A DNA stretch of 64,000 nucleotides from Bemisia tabaci (lineage: Eukaryota; Arthropoda; Insecta; Hemiptera; Aleyrodidae): contig NC_092794.1 of assembly GCF_918797505.1 (NCBI RefSeq), positions 73,011,345 through 73,075,344 of the forward strand, in the 5' to 3' direction. How positions within the stretch are numbered: the first letter of the stretch is position 1; the number at the start of each line of letters is the position of its first letter. The notes under the pieces were generated by a model, which saw nothing but the letters and a program-made list of their open reading frames with translations, did not search any database and was not told the origin of the DNA. The position numbers and the translations under genes are program-made. This document shows positions 1-11,455 of the stretch, piece by piece.

Positions 1-195
1 ACGTCATTACAGGAAGTGCTAAAATGTGAGGAAAGAAAAAAGATAAGAAAAAAGTGGAGAGAAGAAATGATGAGTAACTATATGTACCAAATGTATACAT
101 CGGGGAGCACGAATAGTAAGCTAATCGAAAACATGGCCATTCCGCGACATGCTCTGACTGAAATTGAACCAATATCATCAATATATACGATTCGA

Positions 196-586
196 TTGGT
201 GGATATCGTCTACTTAAATCTCGCCTTCAATTTGACCGAATATGCAACAAATATACCGAGGAGTGCGAATAGTTACAGTCCTTGCTTAGTAAACATACGC
301 ACGTTTAGACTGCGACAGAATATCGCATGATGTCAGTTTAGCATTGAAAGTGAATACCAACAATCAAGATGATGGATTTCATGCCCCAGCCTAAAAGTGC
401 GTTCACTCATTTAGCTTGGTTTCCAGCTATTCTGAAAAACATACATTTTATAGCTCCATTAACTTCCGTTGAGCCAAAAGACCATGCGTAAATCAGTTGG
501 CGGATATTGGCGACTTTATGTTCGCCTTCAATTCCGCCGCATATGCAGCAAACATACGCACTGGAGAACACGAATAAATTACATAC
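196..586 (+). repeat. Diverged direct repeat, offset 301 bp
   Basis: Positions 196-285 and 497-586 align at a constant offset of 301 bases. Shared blocks include TTGG-GGATAT, TCGCCTTCAATT and ATATGCA-CAAA-ATAC. Neither copy has a convincing reading frame. I do not recognise the unit. It could be an old tandem duplication or two members of a dispersed repeat. The rest of 1-1400 shows no feature I can support. Confidence 0.5.
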
Positions 587-1429
587 ACTAATCTTGCCAC
601 AGCCGGATTTACGTTTTTGTCGCCTCCCCTCCCGGACACGTGATGCGCAAGAAATATAAGTTTCGGAAACACGGCAACAGCGAAATCCGATTCTGTGATA
701 GTGAGAAGGATGCGCATTTGTGCAGAAAAGTATTGCAAAGAAACATTCAAGGAGGAGTAAATGATTCTTCGAGGAATGAGGATTTCTGACGCGAAATGAA
801 ACATAGTAAAATATTAAATTAAATGTTAATGCTAAAAAGCGAAACCTCGTATCTTCGTCGCGGTGTTTCAGAATTTCCGCTTCTATTTTAATTGTTTCCA
901 AAGCGAAACAAGCAAACTCTATAGCTTGAGATTTATAATCATATACATGCTTACAGAGTAAACATTTCATGAGAGTTTTCAAGAAAATACGTTTACTATT
1001 TTTCCAAAGAATAAATAAAGTATCAAAGGAAGTCTGCAACGTGGCAAATGGAGATTTGTAGTCTCGAACTTTGGTCATCGATGTACTCATGTTTTCCAAA
1101 ATTCGCCGCCCGGTACCATGGCACCATTGGCCCTCCCTTAGATCCGGCTCTGCTAGTCACGGCTTTTCAAAGGGTCCTCGTTAAGTTGGCCCTTACTTTA
1201 GGGCATCATTTCAGTCGTTTTCCCCCGGATCTCTCCTTTAATTGTCGGCAGGGAAAATGGGGGAGGGGAGAAATGACTATAAGTTATTATTATTTTTCTT
1301 TCAAATTTGCAGACAATTTTAATCTAATTTCAAAGAAAATTCTCTGATAAATTAGAAGAAAAATGTTGAAAAAATTTCCCGGAAATTTGTAATTTTTCAA
1401 AGGGTATTTGACATTGTCTGTTGGCTCAT

Positions 1430-1673
1430 ACGGCGCAAAGTGGATTGAGTCAATTGGAGAGGTCGGACAAGAAATTTTTGACTAAAACTGCAAATTTTGA
1501 TGTTTATTTAGCCACATTATAAACTTTAATGGGTGTTTCTTGAAGGACATTCCACGGGGAAATCAACGAAACCACTTTTGGAACCTCAAAGTTTTTTATA
1601 AACGGTGTTATAAGCGTTTAAAGTTTCCAAATTTTGTCCGAATTCTCCTATTGGCTAGATCCACTGTGCGGTG
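1430..1673. repeat. Foldback (MITE-like) element
   Basis: The left arm (1430-1478, beginning ACGGCGCAAAGTGGATT) is matched in inverted orientation by 1629-1673 (ending ATCCACTGTGCGGTG). The arms are about 45-50 bp, imperfect, and separated by about 150 bp of AT-rich sequence. There is no ORF. This is the form of a non-autonomous inverted-repeat element. The superfamily cannot be told from termini alone. Confidence 0.6.
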
Positions 1674-1773
1674 TTTTTCCTTGACAAGACAGTAAACTAA
1701 GCGGTATTTTCAGAGACAGTCTTTGTAACGGTAATTTTACACCAGTGGCTTCGATTTTGTTAAGTTTCTATTC

Positions 1774-2026
1774 GGACCGCGTTAAACAGAAAGGAACCAA
1801 GTCTCATCAGCTATCGGCAAATTTAATTGGGCAATTTACTTTTTAACATGAAAACAATTGCGCGGGTTTTCGTGCGAATTCCGGTGAAAAATCTCTATAG
1901 TTTGAAGCAAATTCCTTAAAAATTTCAAAGGAATCCGCACGGACGTTCTCTCGTAAAAAATTTAATTGCCCGGTTAAATTTGGCGACAGCTGATGTGGCT
2001 TGGTTCCTTTCTGTTAAACTCGGTCC
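1774..2026. repeat. Foldback (MITE-like) element
   Basis: GGACCGCGTTAAACAGAAAG at 1774 is repeated inverted as CTTTCTGTTAAACTCGGTCC ending at 2026. The arms (about 65 bp) continue through AACCAAG, ATCAGCT and AAATTTAA blocks. The interior is AT-rich and non-coding, and total length is about 253 bp. It is probably a non-autonomous DNA-transposon derivative. No target duplication is clear. Confidence 0.65.
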
Positions 2027-2039
2027 ATTTGGCCCATTC

Positions 2040-2413
2040 CACTCATCGCTGACCGATTCAGTGCAGTGCAGTGGCTGGACATGAACGTCGATGTCGCGTC
2101 GCGCCGATAGCGAAAGACGCTATGGGATTCCTGATAATACCCTGATCGCCGCGCCGCGCGCCGCCGCGCCGCGACGACTCCTATCCTATCTCAGTCCCCC
2201 CACCTGGAACTATGTCCATTCAAGAGCTGGTGCGCGACTCATTCCGCGGGCCGCCGTAGCTGTGTATATGCCGGGTTGCGGGAAATCATTCAACGCAGGA
2301 ACTTCGATCCTGCTTGTACTGTGTGAACACGTGACTGCTGCGTGCTCTGAGTGTATAGTTCTAGCTAGGTAAAATGAAATGTGTTTTCCTTTTATTCACA
2401 TGTATTACAATCG
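2040..2413 (+). other. CpG-rich segment, possible degenerate LTR or leader
   Basis: This GC- and CpG-rich block stands out from its AT-rich surroundings. It ends ATTACA, followed by GGCGACGAAGATGG, a motif resembling what often follows the 5' LTR of insect Ty3/Gypsy elements. A gag remnant lies 650 bp downstream on the same strand. No second LTR copy is visible in the window, so the LTR reading is inference; an old promoter or exon is the alternative. Confidence 0.2.
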
Positions 2414-2559
2414 GCGACGAAGATGGACGAAGAATACTGTGTGAAAAAAGAAAATCTACTGTGTGATCGAGAAAAGGAAGAAAATCTGCCGTGTGAATCT
2501 GCTTTCTGTGTGAGTATAGCCTACCAACTGTGCGAATATACTAACTGCAATATCCCAAG

Positions 2560-2940
2560 TAGCAAAATGGAATTTTTTCCTGAAAAAAATTATGAAGAAA
2601 ATTTCTAGAAAAGCAAAGAAAATGAGAGTTATCCAGAAAATAGAAAGAAAAAACATTGCGAGTCAAAGGTCTGACCAAAGAAAATAGATCTATTTCATAG
2701 GTCTACTTTCTGTCAACTTAGAAAATTTATTGATAGTAGAATTATTTTCTAGCCAAGTTCTTAATGTTTTCTTTTAAGAAAATGCAAGGAAAAAATGTAT
2801 TTTCTTTCTATTTTCTTGTGTCTATTTTCTAGATCTACTTTATACCTATTTTCTTTCAAGAAAATTGTTCTACCTAGAAAGTAGACATATTTTCTTGATG
2901 AGCGCCATCTAGAAAGTAGATGATAATGCAACTTGGGATA
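2560..2940. repeat. AT-rich stretch with recurrent AGAAAAT/TATTTTCT motifs
   Basis: The motif AGAAAATA and its complement TATTTTCT recur many times on both strands, mixed with repeated TCTACTTT and AAGTAGA words. Short inverted pairs such as TGCAATATCCCAAGT (2549) and ACTTGGGATAGT (2930) frame the block. It separates the CpG-rich leader from the gag remnant and may be an insertion between them. No coding signal is seen. Confidence 0.35.
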
Positions 2941-3055
2941 GTGAAAAAAAATAATTGTGTTAATTCTCCTTTGTAAAAATGTAAAATGGCGAACGATGAT
3001 GATGATCCGCCGCAACAAGTTTTTAGTGCGTCTCTTACCCTCTCGATCCCCTCCA

Positions 3056-3455
3056 TATGCCAAAGGAATTAGATTTTAAAGTGTGGTTCGAAAGACTTGA
3101 GCAATGGTTTGGTGGATGGAGAACCGGACGATAAAGAAATTTCTGTATTTCTGTCCTTATCAAATTCGGAAACTTATGCCTTGACAAAAAGTTTAGCTAC
3201 TCCTACAGCTAACTTGTTTAAAAAAAAGGCAGTGGAATACCGAACTAAAAATTATAAGCCAAACCCGTCAGAAACAGCGTTGTGTTATACTTTCCGTGAA
3301 AGAATAAAGCAAAATGAATCCATCGGTGAATCTATAGCGGAATTAAATAAATTGTCCATAGACTGTGCCTAGGTATAAATTCGGAAAAAAATTACAACAA
3401 AATTTACGTGATCAAGTGTGCGGACTAGAGAATACGAGTATCAAAAAGAGTCATG
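3056..3455 (+). pseudogene. Ty3/Gypsy-type gag remnant
   Basis: Two overlapping frames give the usual Retrotrans_gag order: a W-x-ERLEQWF block near 3085-3105, then ISVFLSL, ETYALTKSL-ATP, the KPNPSE block near 3265-3280, FRERIKQNESI-ESIAEL, and, in another frame after a stop, LRDQVCGLEN near 3400-3430. That order and spacing are characteristic of insect Ty3/Gypsy gag. At least two frameshifts and a TAG stop at 3370-3372 break it. No protease or pol follows. A foldback lies immediately downstream. Family assignment is fairly secure; lineage is not determinable. Confidence 0.7.
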
Positions 3456-3497
3456 TCAAACAAAACAGATCTCACTTTTATAAAGGCATTGCAAATT

Positions 3498-3750
3498 GAC
3501 GGTGTAAGTCGGCAACCACATAACTCGTTTGCGGTGTCTGAAAATCTTCATTTATGTTATTTTTTGAAAGAAGAACAAATTGACATCATTCCTTGAAATT
3601 TATGCAGAATTTTCTTCGCACAGAGAGGGAAAATCAAGGTGGTTTTAAAGAATTACCGTTAAGGAGTTTTCCGTTTAATATATGAAGTGTGACAGGAAGT
3701 CTGCTACGTCGCAAACCGAGTTATGTGATTGCCGACTTACACCGTTGAAA
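3498..3750. repeat. Foldback (MITE-like) element
   Basis: ACGGTGTAAGTCGGCAACCA at 3499 is matched inverted by GATTGCCGACTTACACCGT ending at 3745. The arms continue through CATAACTCG and TTTGCG (left) and CGCAAACCGAGTTATG (right). The 160-bp interior is non-coding. It sits directly after the gag remnant and may have inserted in the same decayed element. Confidence 0.65.
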
Positions 3751-4079
3751 TGGTCTTTATCAATGGAGGTCTCAGCTAACGAAGCTGCAAAGTTAACAGA
3801 CAATTCAGCTCTAATGGATCATCGCAATACGACGTCGCGTCGTCAAGTATGTAGAGACGTGTGGTCGAGGGGGAGCACGGGCTCGTGTGAGCACCGCCCC
3901 TGCCATAATCCTCGCCGAGAGGACATCATTTTCAGACTTGGAAGGAACATGCCTGCTACGACAGGAGCCTCCCGAACCGGGGGGGGGGGGGGGGGGGGGG
4001 CAAGAGCCCTGACCCGCCCTCGGCATAGCCGGGCACGGTGCGCCTGAACTCACTTTAAATGCGACTTTGTTGTACATCA

Positions 4080-4790
4080 AAAATTCAAGTTGGAGGTTGT
4101 AGTGGGGTACTCCCTGATGGGTTTTTGGGCAATTTCGAAATAGGTTGTCGGAGCTCCTCGAAAAATAATCGCATTTTTGTGGTTTTTTAGGGGTAAAATA
4201 GCAAAATTGGCCTCGGGGCGACAAATTAAACCCCCTCTCCCTCATCCTTGCCTTGACCGATCTGAATTTTTAGTATGTTTTTACCTGGTATAAGATGGGA
4301 CTTTTCTGAAATTTTCATGCCCATACAAATTTTTTTGCTCCCGCGCGCGCGCGGCAGCGTTGCAAAGTTGCGGACTCCAAAATATCGAATTTAATGATAA
4401 AATGAAGGTTTCGGAGTGTGATTTCCATTCAAAATCAAAAATTCAAATTGTAAGTTGTAGTAGGGTACTGCCTGATGGGGTTTTGGCCAATTTCGAAGTA
4501 GAGTGTTTGAGATTTTTGAAAAATAATCGAATTTTTGCGGTTTTTTAAGGGTAAAATAGCACACTGAGCACGGGGCGGCAAGTTAAACCTTTTCTCTCTC
4601 ATCCTTGCTGTGACTGATCTGAACTTTTAGTATGTATTAACCTGGTATAAGATGTGACTTTTCTGAAATTTTCATGCCCATACAAAATTTTTTGCCCACC
4701 GCGGCAGCGTTGCCAAGTTGCGGACTCAAAAATATCGAATTTGATGATAAAATGAAGGTTTCGAGGTGTGATTTCCTCCAAAATTTCACG
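4080..4790. repeat. Two diverged ~358-bp tandem units inside the inverted-repeat arm
   Basis: Blocks such as CCTGATGGG-TTTTGG-CAATTTCGAA, ACCTGGTATAAGATG, TTTTCTGAAATTTTCATGCC and GCGGCAGCGTTGC recur about 358 bases apart (for example CCATACAAA at 4320 and 4679). The same pair is mirrored in the other arm. The units are clearly diverged, unlike the two arms, so the tandem duplication is older than the palindrome. Confidence 0.7.
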
Positions 4791-5218
4791 AAAAATGTGC
4801 AATCTGAGAGTTTTCGATAAGAAAAGGCATATTTGAACAATTTAGAGTTGCAGTGTTGCCAGCTTTCGATTTAAAATTCGTCAAAATGACCCAAATCGCG
4901 TTGCAACCTCAGGCGCTGGATTTTTATTTCGTTCAGAATTGGTTATTACGGTTCTTCTGTACTCTATGCATTTAGGTACCGTGAAAATTATGCCATTACT
5001 TACTTGATGGGTGCAGCTTACTCAAAAAGAGAGGCCGGATAAAGCGATGAGTCGGGGGAAAACGAGCGGTTCGGGTTGACAGAAAGTTCTTAAATATACT
5101 CCATCACCAGAAAGTAGAATTTGAGAACTTTCTCCCACCCCCCAAACCTTATTCCTGTTGCAGTCAATCCTTTGAACATCTTATCTGAAATTTTGCCCCC
5201 GAATTTTTCCCAAAAACA

Positions 5219-5689
5219 TGAAAAATAAAAACACAAATAAAATGGGTGGATAACAACGATTCAAATAACGCTATGAAGTCCCTGAATTCGACCTCCTCTC
5301 ATACAGCGGATTGGATAGTTCGAATCCAGAAGACTTCTTACTGTAAAGAAAATACCTTCGACAATTTAAAGAATAAAAAAATTACAAAATATCACAATAA
5401 ATTTGAGTAATGTTGAAAATAAACTCCCTCATAAAAAAAAAAAATAAATAAAAATAAACCAGATGACGAAATTAAAAATGCTTTGTAAATTTTTGGTTGT
5501 ATAAGACATGTTTGACATTCCGAAAAATAAAATATTTCTGGACTAAATAAGGAAACATACCATTCATGGCAAACTCTGTTGCATGAGATTTCAGATGATC
5601 AAGAGGCCTCTTGAATTTAGATGGACTCCATCAGGTTTGTTCCGATCATAAAAAGTCATAATTTCGTCATCTAGTTTATTTTTTTTTTG
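5219..5689. other. AT-rich spacer of the large palindrome
   Basis: This segment is AT-rich and non-coding, with an A-run near 5431-5446. It contains two short imperfect inverted blocks around ATGACGAAATTA (5462) and TAATTTCGTCAT (5659). These show that the palindrome once extended further inward. Nothing else is recognised. Confidence 0.5.
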
Positions 5690-6892
5690 TGTTTTTGGGA
5701 AAAATTCGGGGGCAAAATTTCAGATAAGATGTTCAAAGGATTGACTGCAACAGGAATAAGGTTTGGGGGGTGGGAGAAAGTTCTCAAATTCTACTTTCTG
5801 GTGATGGAGTATATTTAAGAACTTTCTGTCAACCCGAACCGCTCGTTTTCCCCCGACTCATCGCTTTATCCGGCCTCTCTTTTTGAGTAAGCTGCACCCA
5901 TCAAGTAAGTAATGGCATAATTTTCACGGTACCTAAATGCATAGAGTACAGAAGAACCGTAATAACCAATTCTGAACGAAATAAAAATCCAGCGCCTGAG
6001 GTTGCAACGCGATTTGGGTCATTTTGACGAATTTTAAATCGAAAGCTGGCAACACTGCAACTCTAAATTGTTCAAATATGCCTTTTCTTATCGAAAACTC
6101 TCAGATTGCACATTTTTCGTGAAATTTTGGAGGAAATCACACCTCGAAACCTTCATTTTATCATCAAATTCGATATTTTTGAGTCCGCAACTTGGCAACG
6201 CTGCCGCGGTGGGCAAAAAATTTTGTATGGGCATGAAAATTTCAGAAAAGTCACATCTTATACCAGGTTAATACATACTAAAAGTTCAGATCAGTCACAG
6301 CAAGGATGAGAGAGAAAAGGTTTAACTTGCCGCCCCGTGCTCAGTGTGCTATTTTACCCTTAAAAAACCGCAAAAATTCGATTATTTTTCAAAAATCTCA
6401 AACACTCTACTTCGAAATTGGCCAAAACCCCATCAGGCAGTACCCTACTACAACTTACAATTTGAATTTTTGATTTTGAATGGAAATCACACTCCGAAAC
6501 CTTCATTTTATCATTAAATTCGATATTTTGGAGTCCGCAACTTTGCAACGCTGCCGCGCGCGCGCGGGAGCAAAAAAATTTGTATGGGCATGAAAATTTC
6601 AGAAAAGTCCCATCTTATACCAGGTAAAAACATACTAAAAATTCAGATCGGTCAAGGCAAGGATGAGGGAGAGGGGGTTTAATTTGTCGCCCCGAGGCCA
6701 ATTTTGCTATTTTACCCCTAAAAAACCACAAAAATGCGATTATTTTTCGAGGAGCTCCGACAACCTATTTCGAAATTGCCCAAAAACCCATCAGGGAGTA
6801 CCCCACTACAACCTCCAACTTGAATTTTTGATGTACAACAAAGTCGCATTTAAAGTGAGTTCAGGCGCACCGTGCGGGGGTACATTTGAACT

Positions 6893-7294
6893 ACATTTTG
6901 CAATTAGGAACTATAAATTCTAGCCCGGTTTAAAAACAACGCATGTGCCATTAGTTTCCCTATGCACATAAGTGTTTTTTCGGATGAATCAGAATTTATA
7001 GGTCCAAATTGCAAAATCTAGTCCATTTGGATAGCATTTTGCAATTCGGAACTATAGGCAGCACGGCAGGTTTTCAGGAGAGCAATTTTTGCAAAAACCA
7101 TTGGCGTTTTTCCTCAAAACGATCAATTTTGCGGTTTGATGGTTCATTTGATAGCTATGGAGTTCCTTTAACACTCTGTGTTCATAGATTCTTAAAAAAC
7201 ATCACACTGTTGCCAAAAATCACAAAAAAAGGCTATAGTTCCTTATTGCAAAATGAAGAATCCGGGGAAGCTCATTTTGCAATTAGGAACTATA
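6893..7294. repeat. Cluster of hairpins built on ATTTTGCAATT-GGAACTATA
   Basis: The word ATTTTGCAATTAGGAACTATA or a close variant occurs at 6894-6915 (+), 6992-7017 (-), 7035-7056 (+), 7232-7254 (-) and 7272-7294 (+), giving nested inverted pairs. A further copy is at 63721-63742. Alternating orientation is typical of foldback elements inserted in or beside each other. No ORF is supported. Confidence 0.6.
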
Positions 7295-7544
7295 GATTGT
7301 TTTAGCACTGATTGCATAAGGGATACGAGTCTGGTGTCACTATTACACACTGGAGGGTTAACCCCGACATAGAAAACACCCCTTCCTCCCATCGAACGAG
7401 AAGGGGGGGGGGTGAATTGTCCCTGCGGAAATATATTCTACCAAAAACAGGGTGTGCCAAAAACATGGATACCTACCGACTTGCTAATATTTCGAGAATG
7501 GTGGCAAATATTAACATACAATTTGGACCGGAGGGTTTATAGAT

Positions 7545-7830
7545 TCGATTGACATGAATCGGTCGAAAAATGAAAGCGTGAATCAGACATGATCGACAAA
7601 TTATTGAAAAACCGGTGTCATGAATCCGACATGACCGACATGAATCGCGATCGAAAAGTTGGAACGTGAACCGATTGACGTGATTTGATCGGCACTGATT
7701 CGATTGACGACCGAGAATCGATCGACAAATCCGTGAATCGATTGACAACCCTGTGATTCGTTCGAAAAATCCGTGAATTGATCGATAAACCCGGGGTCGA
7801 AAATAGGTCAACAAACCCGTGAATCGTGAA
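7545..7830. repeat. Degenerate 20-bp minisatellite
   Basis: From 7715 to 7794 four consecutive units follow the pattern GAATCGATCGACAAATCCGT with one to five changes each. More degenerate units with TCGA/GAATC words extend upstream to about 7545 and downstream to 7830. The array creates an open minus-strand frame (7473-7853) that is a repeat artefact. Confidence 0.6.
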
Positions 7831-7831
7831 A

Positions 7832-8140
7832 TTTTAAAAATTCGAAATTCCAAGATGGCGGATGTGGCCTAAAATGATATCTCGGCTCCTGTTCGATCGA
7901 TCGTGCTGATTTTCGGTACCAGGCGGTATTTTTCGACGGGAAACTCGAATCTCTGGTCAAATTTTGAAAATTCAAAAATCCAAGATGGCGGATGTGGCCT
8001 AAAATGCTATCTCGGCTCCTGTTCGATCGATCATGCTGATTTTCGGTATCAGTGGGTATTTTTCGACGGGAAACTCGAATTTTTGGTCAAATTTTGAAAA
8101 TTCAAAAATCCAAGATGGCGGATGTGGCCGAAAATTACCT
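7832..8140 (+). repeat. 130-bp tandem repeat, about 2.3 copies
   Basis: CCAAGATGGCGGATGTGG starts at 7850, 7980 and 8110, an exact 130-bp spacing. Each unit continues CCTAAAATG-TATCTCGGCTCC, GTTCGATCGATC and TTTTTCGACGGGAAACTCGAA. Inverted relatives occur at 11290-11455, so these repeats form the outer part of the foldback that follows. Confidence 0.75.
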
Positions 8141-8745
8141 TACTTGAGTAAGTATCCCCTGGGGGATCTTTCATTCCTCGGAAACAGGCGTATAAAAGGG
8201 AGCTCAGAAGACGCAACCTCAAACTTGTTTTTCGTGGATTGAAATGTGAAAGATATCGGAGAAAATTACTGTGCACTGGTAGAAAAAACCTCTCAGTGGG
8301 GCCGATAAGCGTAACAATCGTGCACTTCTGGAAGAAAGCACGAAAATTTCAGGGATTCATCTCTACCCTATAGACTTTCGATTTAGACATAGACCCCAAA
8401 AATCTGAGCCCCCTGGGGGGGGGGCAGGGGGCCCCCAAATTTTGAATTTCGTATAACTACTGAACGGCTAATGTTAGCGTAATTTTTTTACAGCAGGACG
8501 ATGGGAAATTTTATTAGGAACAAAAATGGTTCTTATGAATTTTTTCTGTGGGATCGATATTTAAGGCGTGAAACGGGAAAAACCATCGGGGGACGGGGAG
8601 CCGGCCGTTCTGAGGCAGATCCGCGCGCTACGCTGCCTGCCCGGGACGCGCGCGGCGGCGGAGTACGGTGTTCCCGACGAAATAGCCGCTTGTCTCGGTT
8701 TAATCTCAACGGTGCGCAGTTTTAAAAATATTATAAATGTATCGT

Positions 8746-10522
8746 ACAGTTGTCTCGTGAAGGGGGGGGGGGACTAAAAATCACAAATCTTTTTTGTTAA
8801 CCACGATGACTTGAAAAATTATTTTAAAGCGTTTTTTTTTCTCTCTCTTTTTCTCGGTGCTGCGCCACCAGAATGATATCTAAATATGCTTACATACCCT
8901 AAAGTTCCCGGGAGACGGCATCCAGCCAGATTTTTAAGACAGGGAAACTAATTTTGTAAAAAATGAGTATACATAAAAACATGCTTATTCTCCTCTCTTT
9001 AAGGAACATATTTGTACATCATTGCTACGTATAGGCATTTTTTAAGAGATCCAAAACCACCTTCAAAACTTGCTCCGAAAAAACGCCAAAAGAATCTTGA
9101 GAAAGCTTGATAGGGATAAAAGACCCCCAAAAAACATTCGTTGGACTGCTTCCTGTACAGTACAAAGAATATTATTAAGTAATAAATAGCCGCCAATATC
9201 CGCTAATCTGCAAAAACGTTCCATTTGAGTCACAGGAAGTCGCGCTACTGGGGACCTATTCTGTTCTTATGTCGTCAATTAAATCGCGCATCATTCGATA
9301 TCCCGCAATCTCGGTAATTTTGCAACTGATTACTGATTTTGACTGATTTGTTGATATTTTGACGAGAAATTAACCTTTTGATAATCTCTAAAGCTAATTC
9401 GATCAGTGTTATACTGTACGATAAAGTTTAAGGTGTACGTTTTGTGCACTGCATATTTTGCAAGTCCCGTTTCTTGACAATTTTCTCCGACATACTTACA
9501 AATCAAAAATCGGTACGAGATTTGGTGGGTTGAAAAAGAAGAAATGCAATGAATTTCTTCCTGACGCACTGGTCCTTCTCAAAGTTCTTTAAAGGATCAG
9601 AACCTGCATGATAAATAAATTTCCTCCTACATTAATATTTTTTTCAATACAAATGTTACCAATTCCACTCCAAACTCCTAGAACAAAATGAAAAATAATA
9701 TACATGGATTTTTTTACTACTCATTCCATTTTTTATGTCTCGTGGAAAGTACCAATAATATCTTCAAGGGTGACACGATTAAAAGAAGCGATAGGATTCA
9801 GATATCTTCTTTTAGTGTATTTTCCGAAGGAAATACACTATTTTATTATTCATTATAATTTATTGTTCTATTTTTTGAAATATGCATATTTGTTGAATAA
9901 CTGAAAGAGTGGAGAGTTCATGAAAATGAAAACTTCTATTGACTGGCCGGAGGAAAAAAGAGAAGAAAAGAACATTGTCGGAATGTTTCGTACGTAACCT
10001 GTGCAATTGCGAGAAACCAATTAACATGAACGAAAAAACGATATTGGAGGAAAATGAAGGAAATCTGGTATCCTTGGTGGCGAAGGGAATGTGAAGCCCC
10101 CCTCTTTACTCCTCGAGTAATGTCTTAGCATCAAGTTTTGCAAAATTCTTGCTTATGTAAGCAGCTTACGGTCCCATTCGCCGAAAGTAACGTGGAAAAT
10201 AAACTAAAAATAAGTTATCAAGGATCCGCCATTTCCAATGGTCATTAAAAAGTGGGTCAAAATCGTATATTAAAACTTTATTATACTTTATTTCGCTCTA
10301 ATATCTTAAAAAATGTAATCCTTTACAAAACTTACGTGAGGAAAGGGTAATACACTCTGTGCTGAGATCGGAAAAGCTCTGTATTCAGAGAAAACAAGAC
10401 GCGTGATGCGCGATGACCGACCCCTCTTATTGACTCGGCACTTTTGCATTGGAGTATTTCGCCTTTTGCTTGTTTTAATGTGTTACTAATAAAAAGTAGG
10501 GCTTATATCACTATGGAAAAGT
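8746..10522. other. AT-rich interior of the foldback, no feature seen
   Basis: About 1.8 kb of AT-rich sequence separates the two arms. Only short frames (66-79 codons) occur and none resembles a known domain. I see no transposase, RNA gene or clear internal repeat. Confidence 0.4.
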
Positions 10523-11026
10523 ATTTCGGCAGTACAGTAAATTCATAATTATTTTTAAAACCGCGCACCGTTGAGATTAAACCGAGACAAGCGGCTGTTT
10601 CGTCGGGAACACCGTACTCCGCCGCCGCGCGCGTCCCGGGCAGGCAGCGCAGCGCGCGGATCTGCCTCAGAACGGCCGGCTCCCCGTCCCCCGATGGTTT
10701 TTCCCGTTTCACGCCTTAAATATCGATCCCACAGAAAAATTCATAAGAACCATTTTTGTTCCCAATAAAATTTCCCATCGTCCTGCTGTAAAAAAATTAC
10801 GCTAACATTAGCCGTTCAGTAGTTATACGAAATTCAAAATTTGGGGGCCCCCCTGCCCCCCCCCAGGGGGCTCAGATTTTTGGGGTCTATGTCTAAATCG
10901 AAAGTCTATAGGGTAGAGATGAATCCCTGAAATTTTCATGCTTTCTTCCAGAAGTGCACGATTGTTATGATATTTTCCACTTATCGGCCCCACTATCTTG
11001 GACCAATGCCGCAGTGCATTGACTTA

Positions 11027-11161
11027 AGAGTGCAGTTTCTTGTCGCCAGATTTAAGAGTCTTGAACTCTTGCTTCAAGCGGATTTTGCATTGATCCAAGC
11101 GGTTTTTGCATTGAAACAAGAGTCCAGACTCTTAAATCCGGCGACAAGAAACTGCACTCTG
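11027..11161. repeat. Small hairpin element inserted in the right foldback arm
   Basis: AGAGTGCAGTTTCTTGTCGC (11028) pairs with GCGACAAGAAACTGCACTCT ending at 11161. The arms (about 45 bp) continue through TTAAGAGTC. The loop contains the direct repeat CAAGCGG-TTTTGCATTGA twice. It interrupts sequence that is continuous in the opposite arm near 8290, marking it as an insertion. Confidence 0.7.
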
Positions 11162-11289
11162 AAACCGAGAGGTTTTTTTTTACCAGTGTGGCTTATGCGT
11201 AGTAAATACTTCAAAAAATGCAAAAATCAAAAATTATTGAACAAGGTCATTGTCAAAATTTGAAAAAATGTAAATTTTTCGAAACTCAG

Positions 11290-11455
11290 CTAGGAATTCG
11301 AGTTTCCCGTCCAGAAATACCCATTATACAATAAAGATTCACCACGATTGATCGAACAGGAGCAGAGATAGCATTTTAGGCCACATCCGCCATCTTGGAT
11401 TTTTGAATTTTCAAAATTTGACCAGAAATTCGAGTTTCCCGTCGAAAAAGCTTAT
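11290..11455 (-). repeat. Inverted copy of the 130-bp repeat
   Basis: CCACATCCGCCATCTTGGAT (11381-11400), followed by TTTTGAATTTTCAAAATTTGAC and TCGAGTTTCCCGTCGAAAAA, is the reverse complement of the unit at 7850-8110. A second partial copy begins near 11295. It closes the outer foldback at 11455. Confidence 0.7.

Larger units (their letters stand above)
4033..6875. repeat. Large perfect inverted repeat (arms 1,186 bp, spacer 471 bp)
   Basis: Every position p in 4033-5218 pairs with 10908-p in 5690-6875, with no indel detected and identity wherever I compared. Identical short ORFs appear mirrored (4360-4548 and 6360-6548; 4599-4802 and 6106-6309). The left outer edge lies just after a 22-base G run (3979-4000). 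Within the spacer, 5446-5480 and 5646-5690 also pair imperfectly, as if the left arm carries about 230 bp of extra DNA. No gene is recognisable inside. A recent inverted duplication, a foldback transposon with gene-converted arms, or a hairpin assembly artefact would all fit. Confidence 0.9.
8275..11190. repeat. Imperfect foldback with ~470-bp arms
   Basis: The left arm 8275-8745 pairs with the right arm 10523-11190 in inverted orientation (position sums near 19,280, with small indels). The GC-rich core, about 8570-8710 and 10570-10712, is best conserved. The right arm carries an extra ~170 bp (10994-11163) that contains its own hairpin, so the arms have diverged by insertion. The short frame at 8568 and its mirror at 10712 are arm shadows, not genes. 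It is likely an old inverted-repeat transposon or inverted duplication. Confidence 0.8.

Noticed and set aside
407..1099. Minus-strand ORF of 230 codons
   Set aside because: No recognisable domain, odd composition rich in Cys and Phe, and part of it overlaps the 301-bp direct repeat. I cannot support it as a gene.
2091..2372. Plus-strand ORF in the CpG-rich block
   Set aside because: The sequence is Arg/Ala-rich from CpG composition, with no domain. A regulatory or LTR segment is at least as likely.
7473..7853. Minus-strand ORF of 126 codons rich in Arg/Ser/Ile
   Set aside because: It is the translation of the 20-bp minisatellite; the repeat unit lacks stops in this frame.
8568..8777. Small ORF mirrored at 10503-10712
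   Set aside because: Both lie in the GC-rich core of the foldback arms and are mirror images; no independent support for coding.
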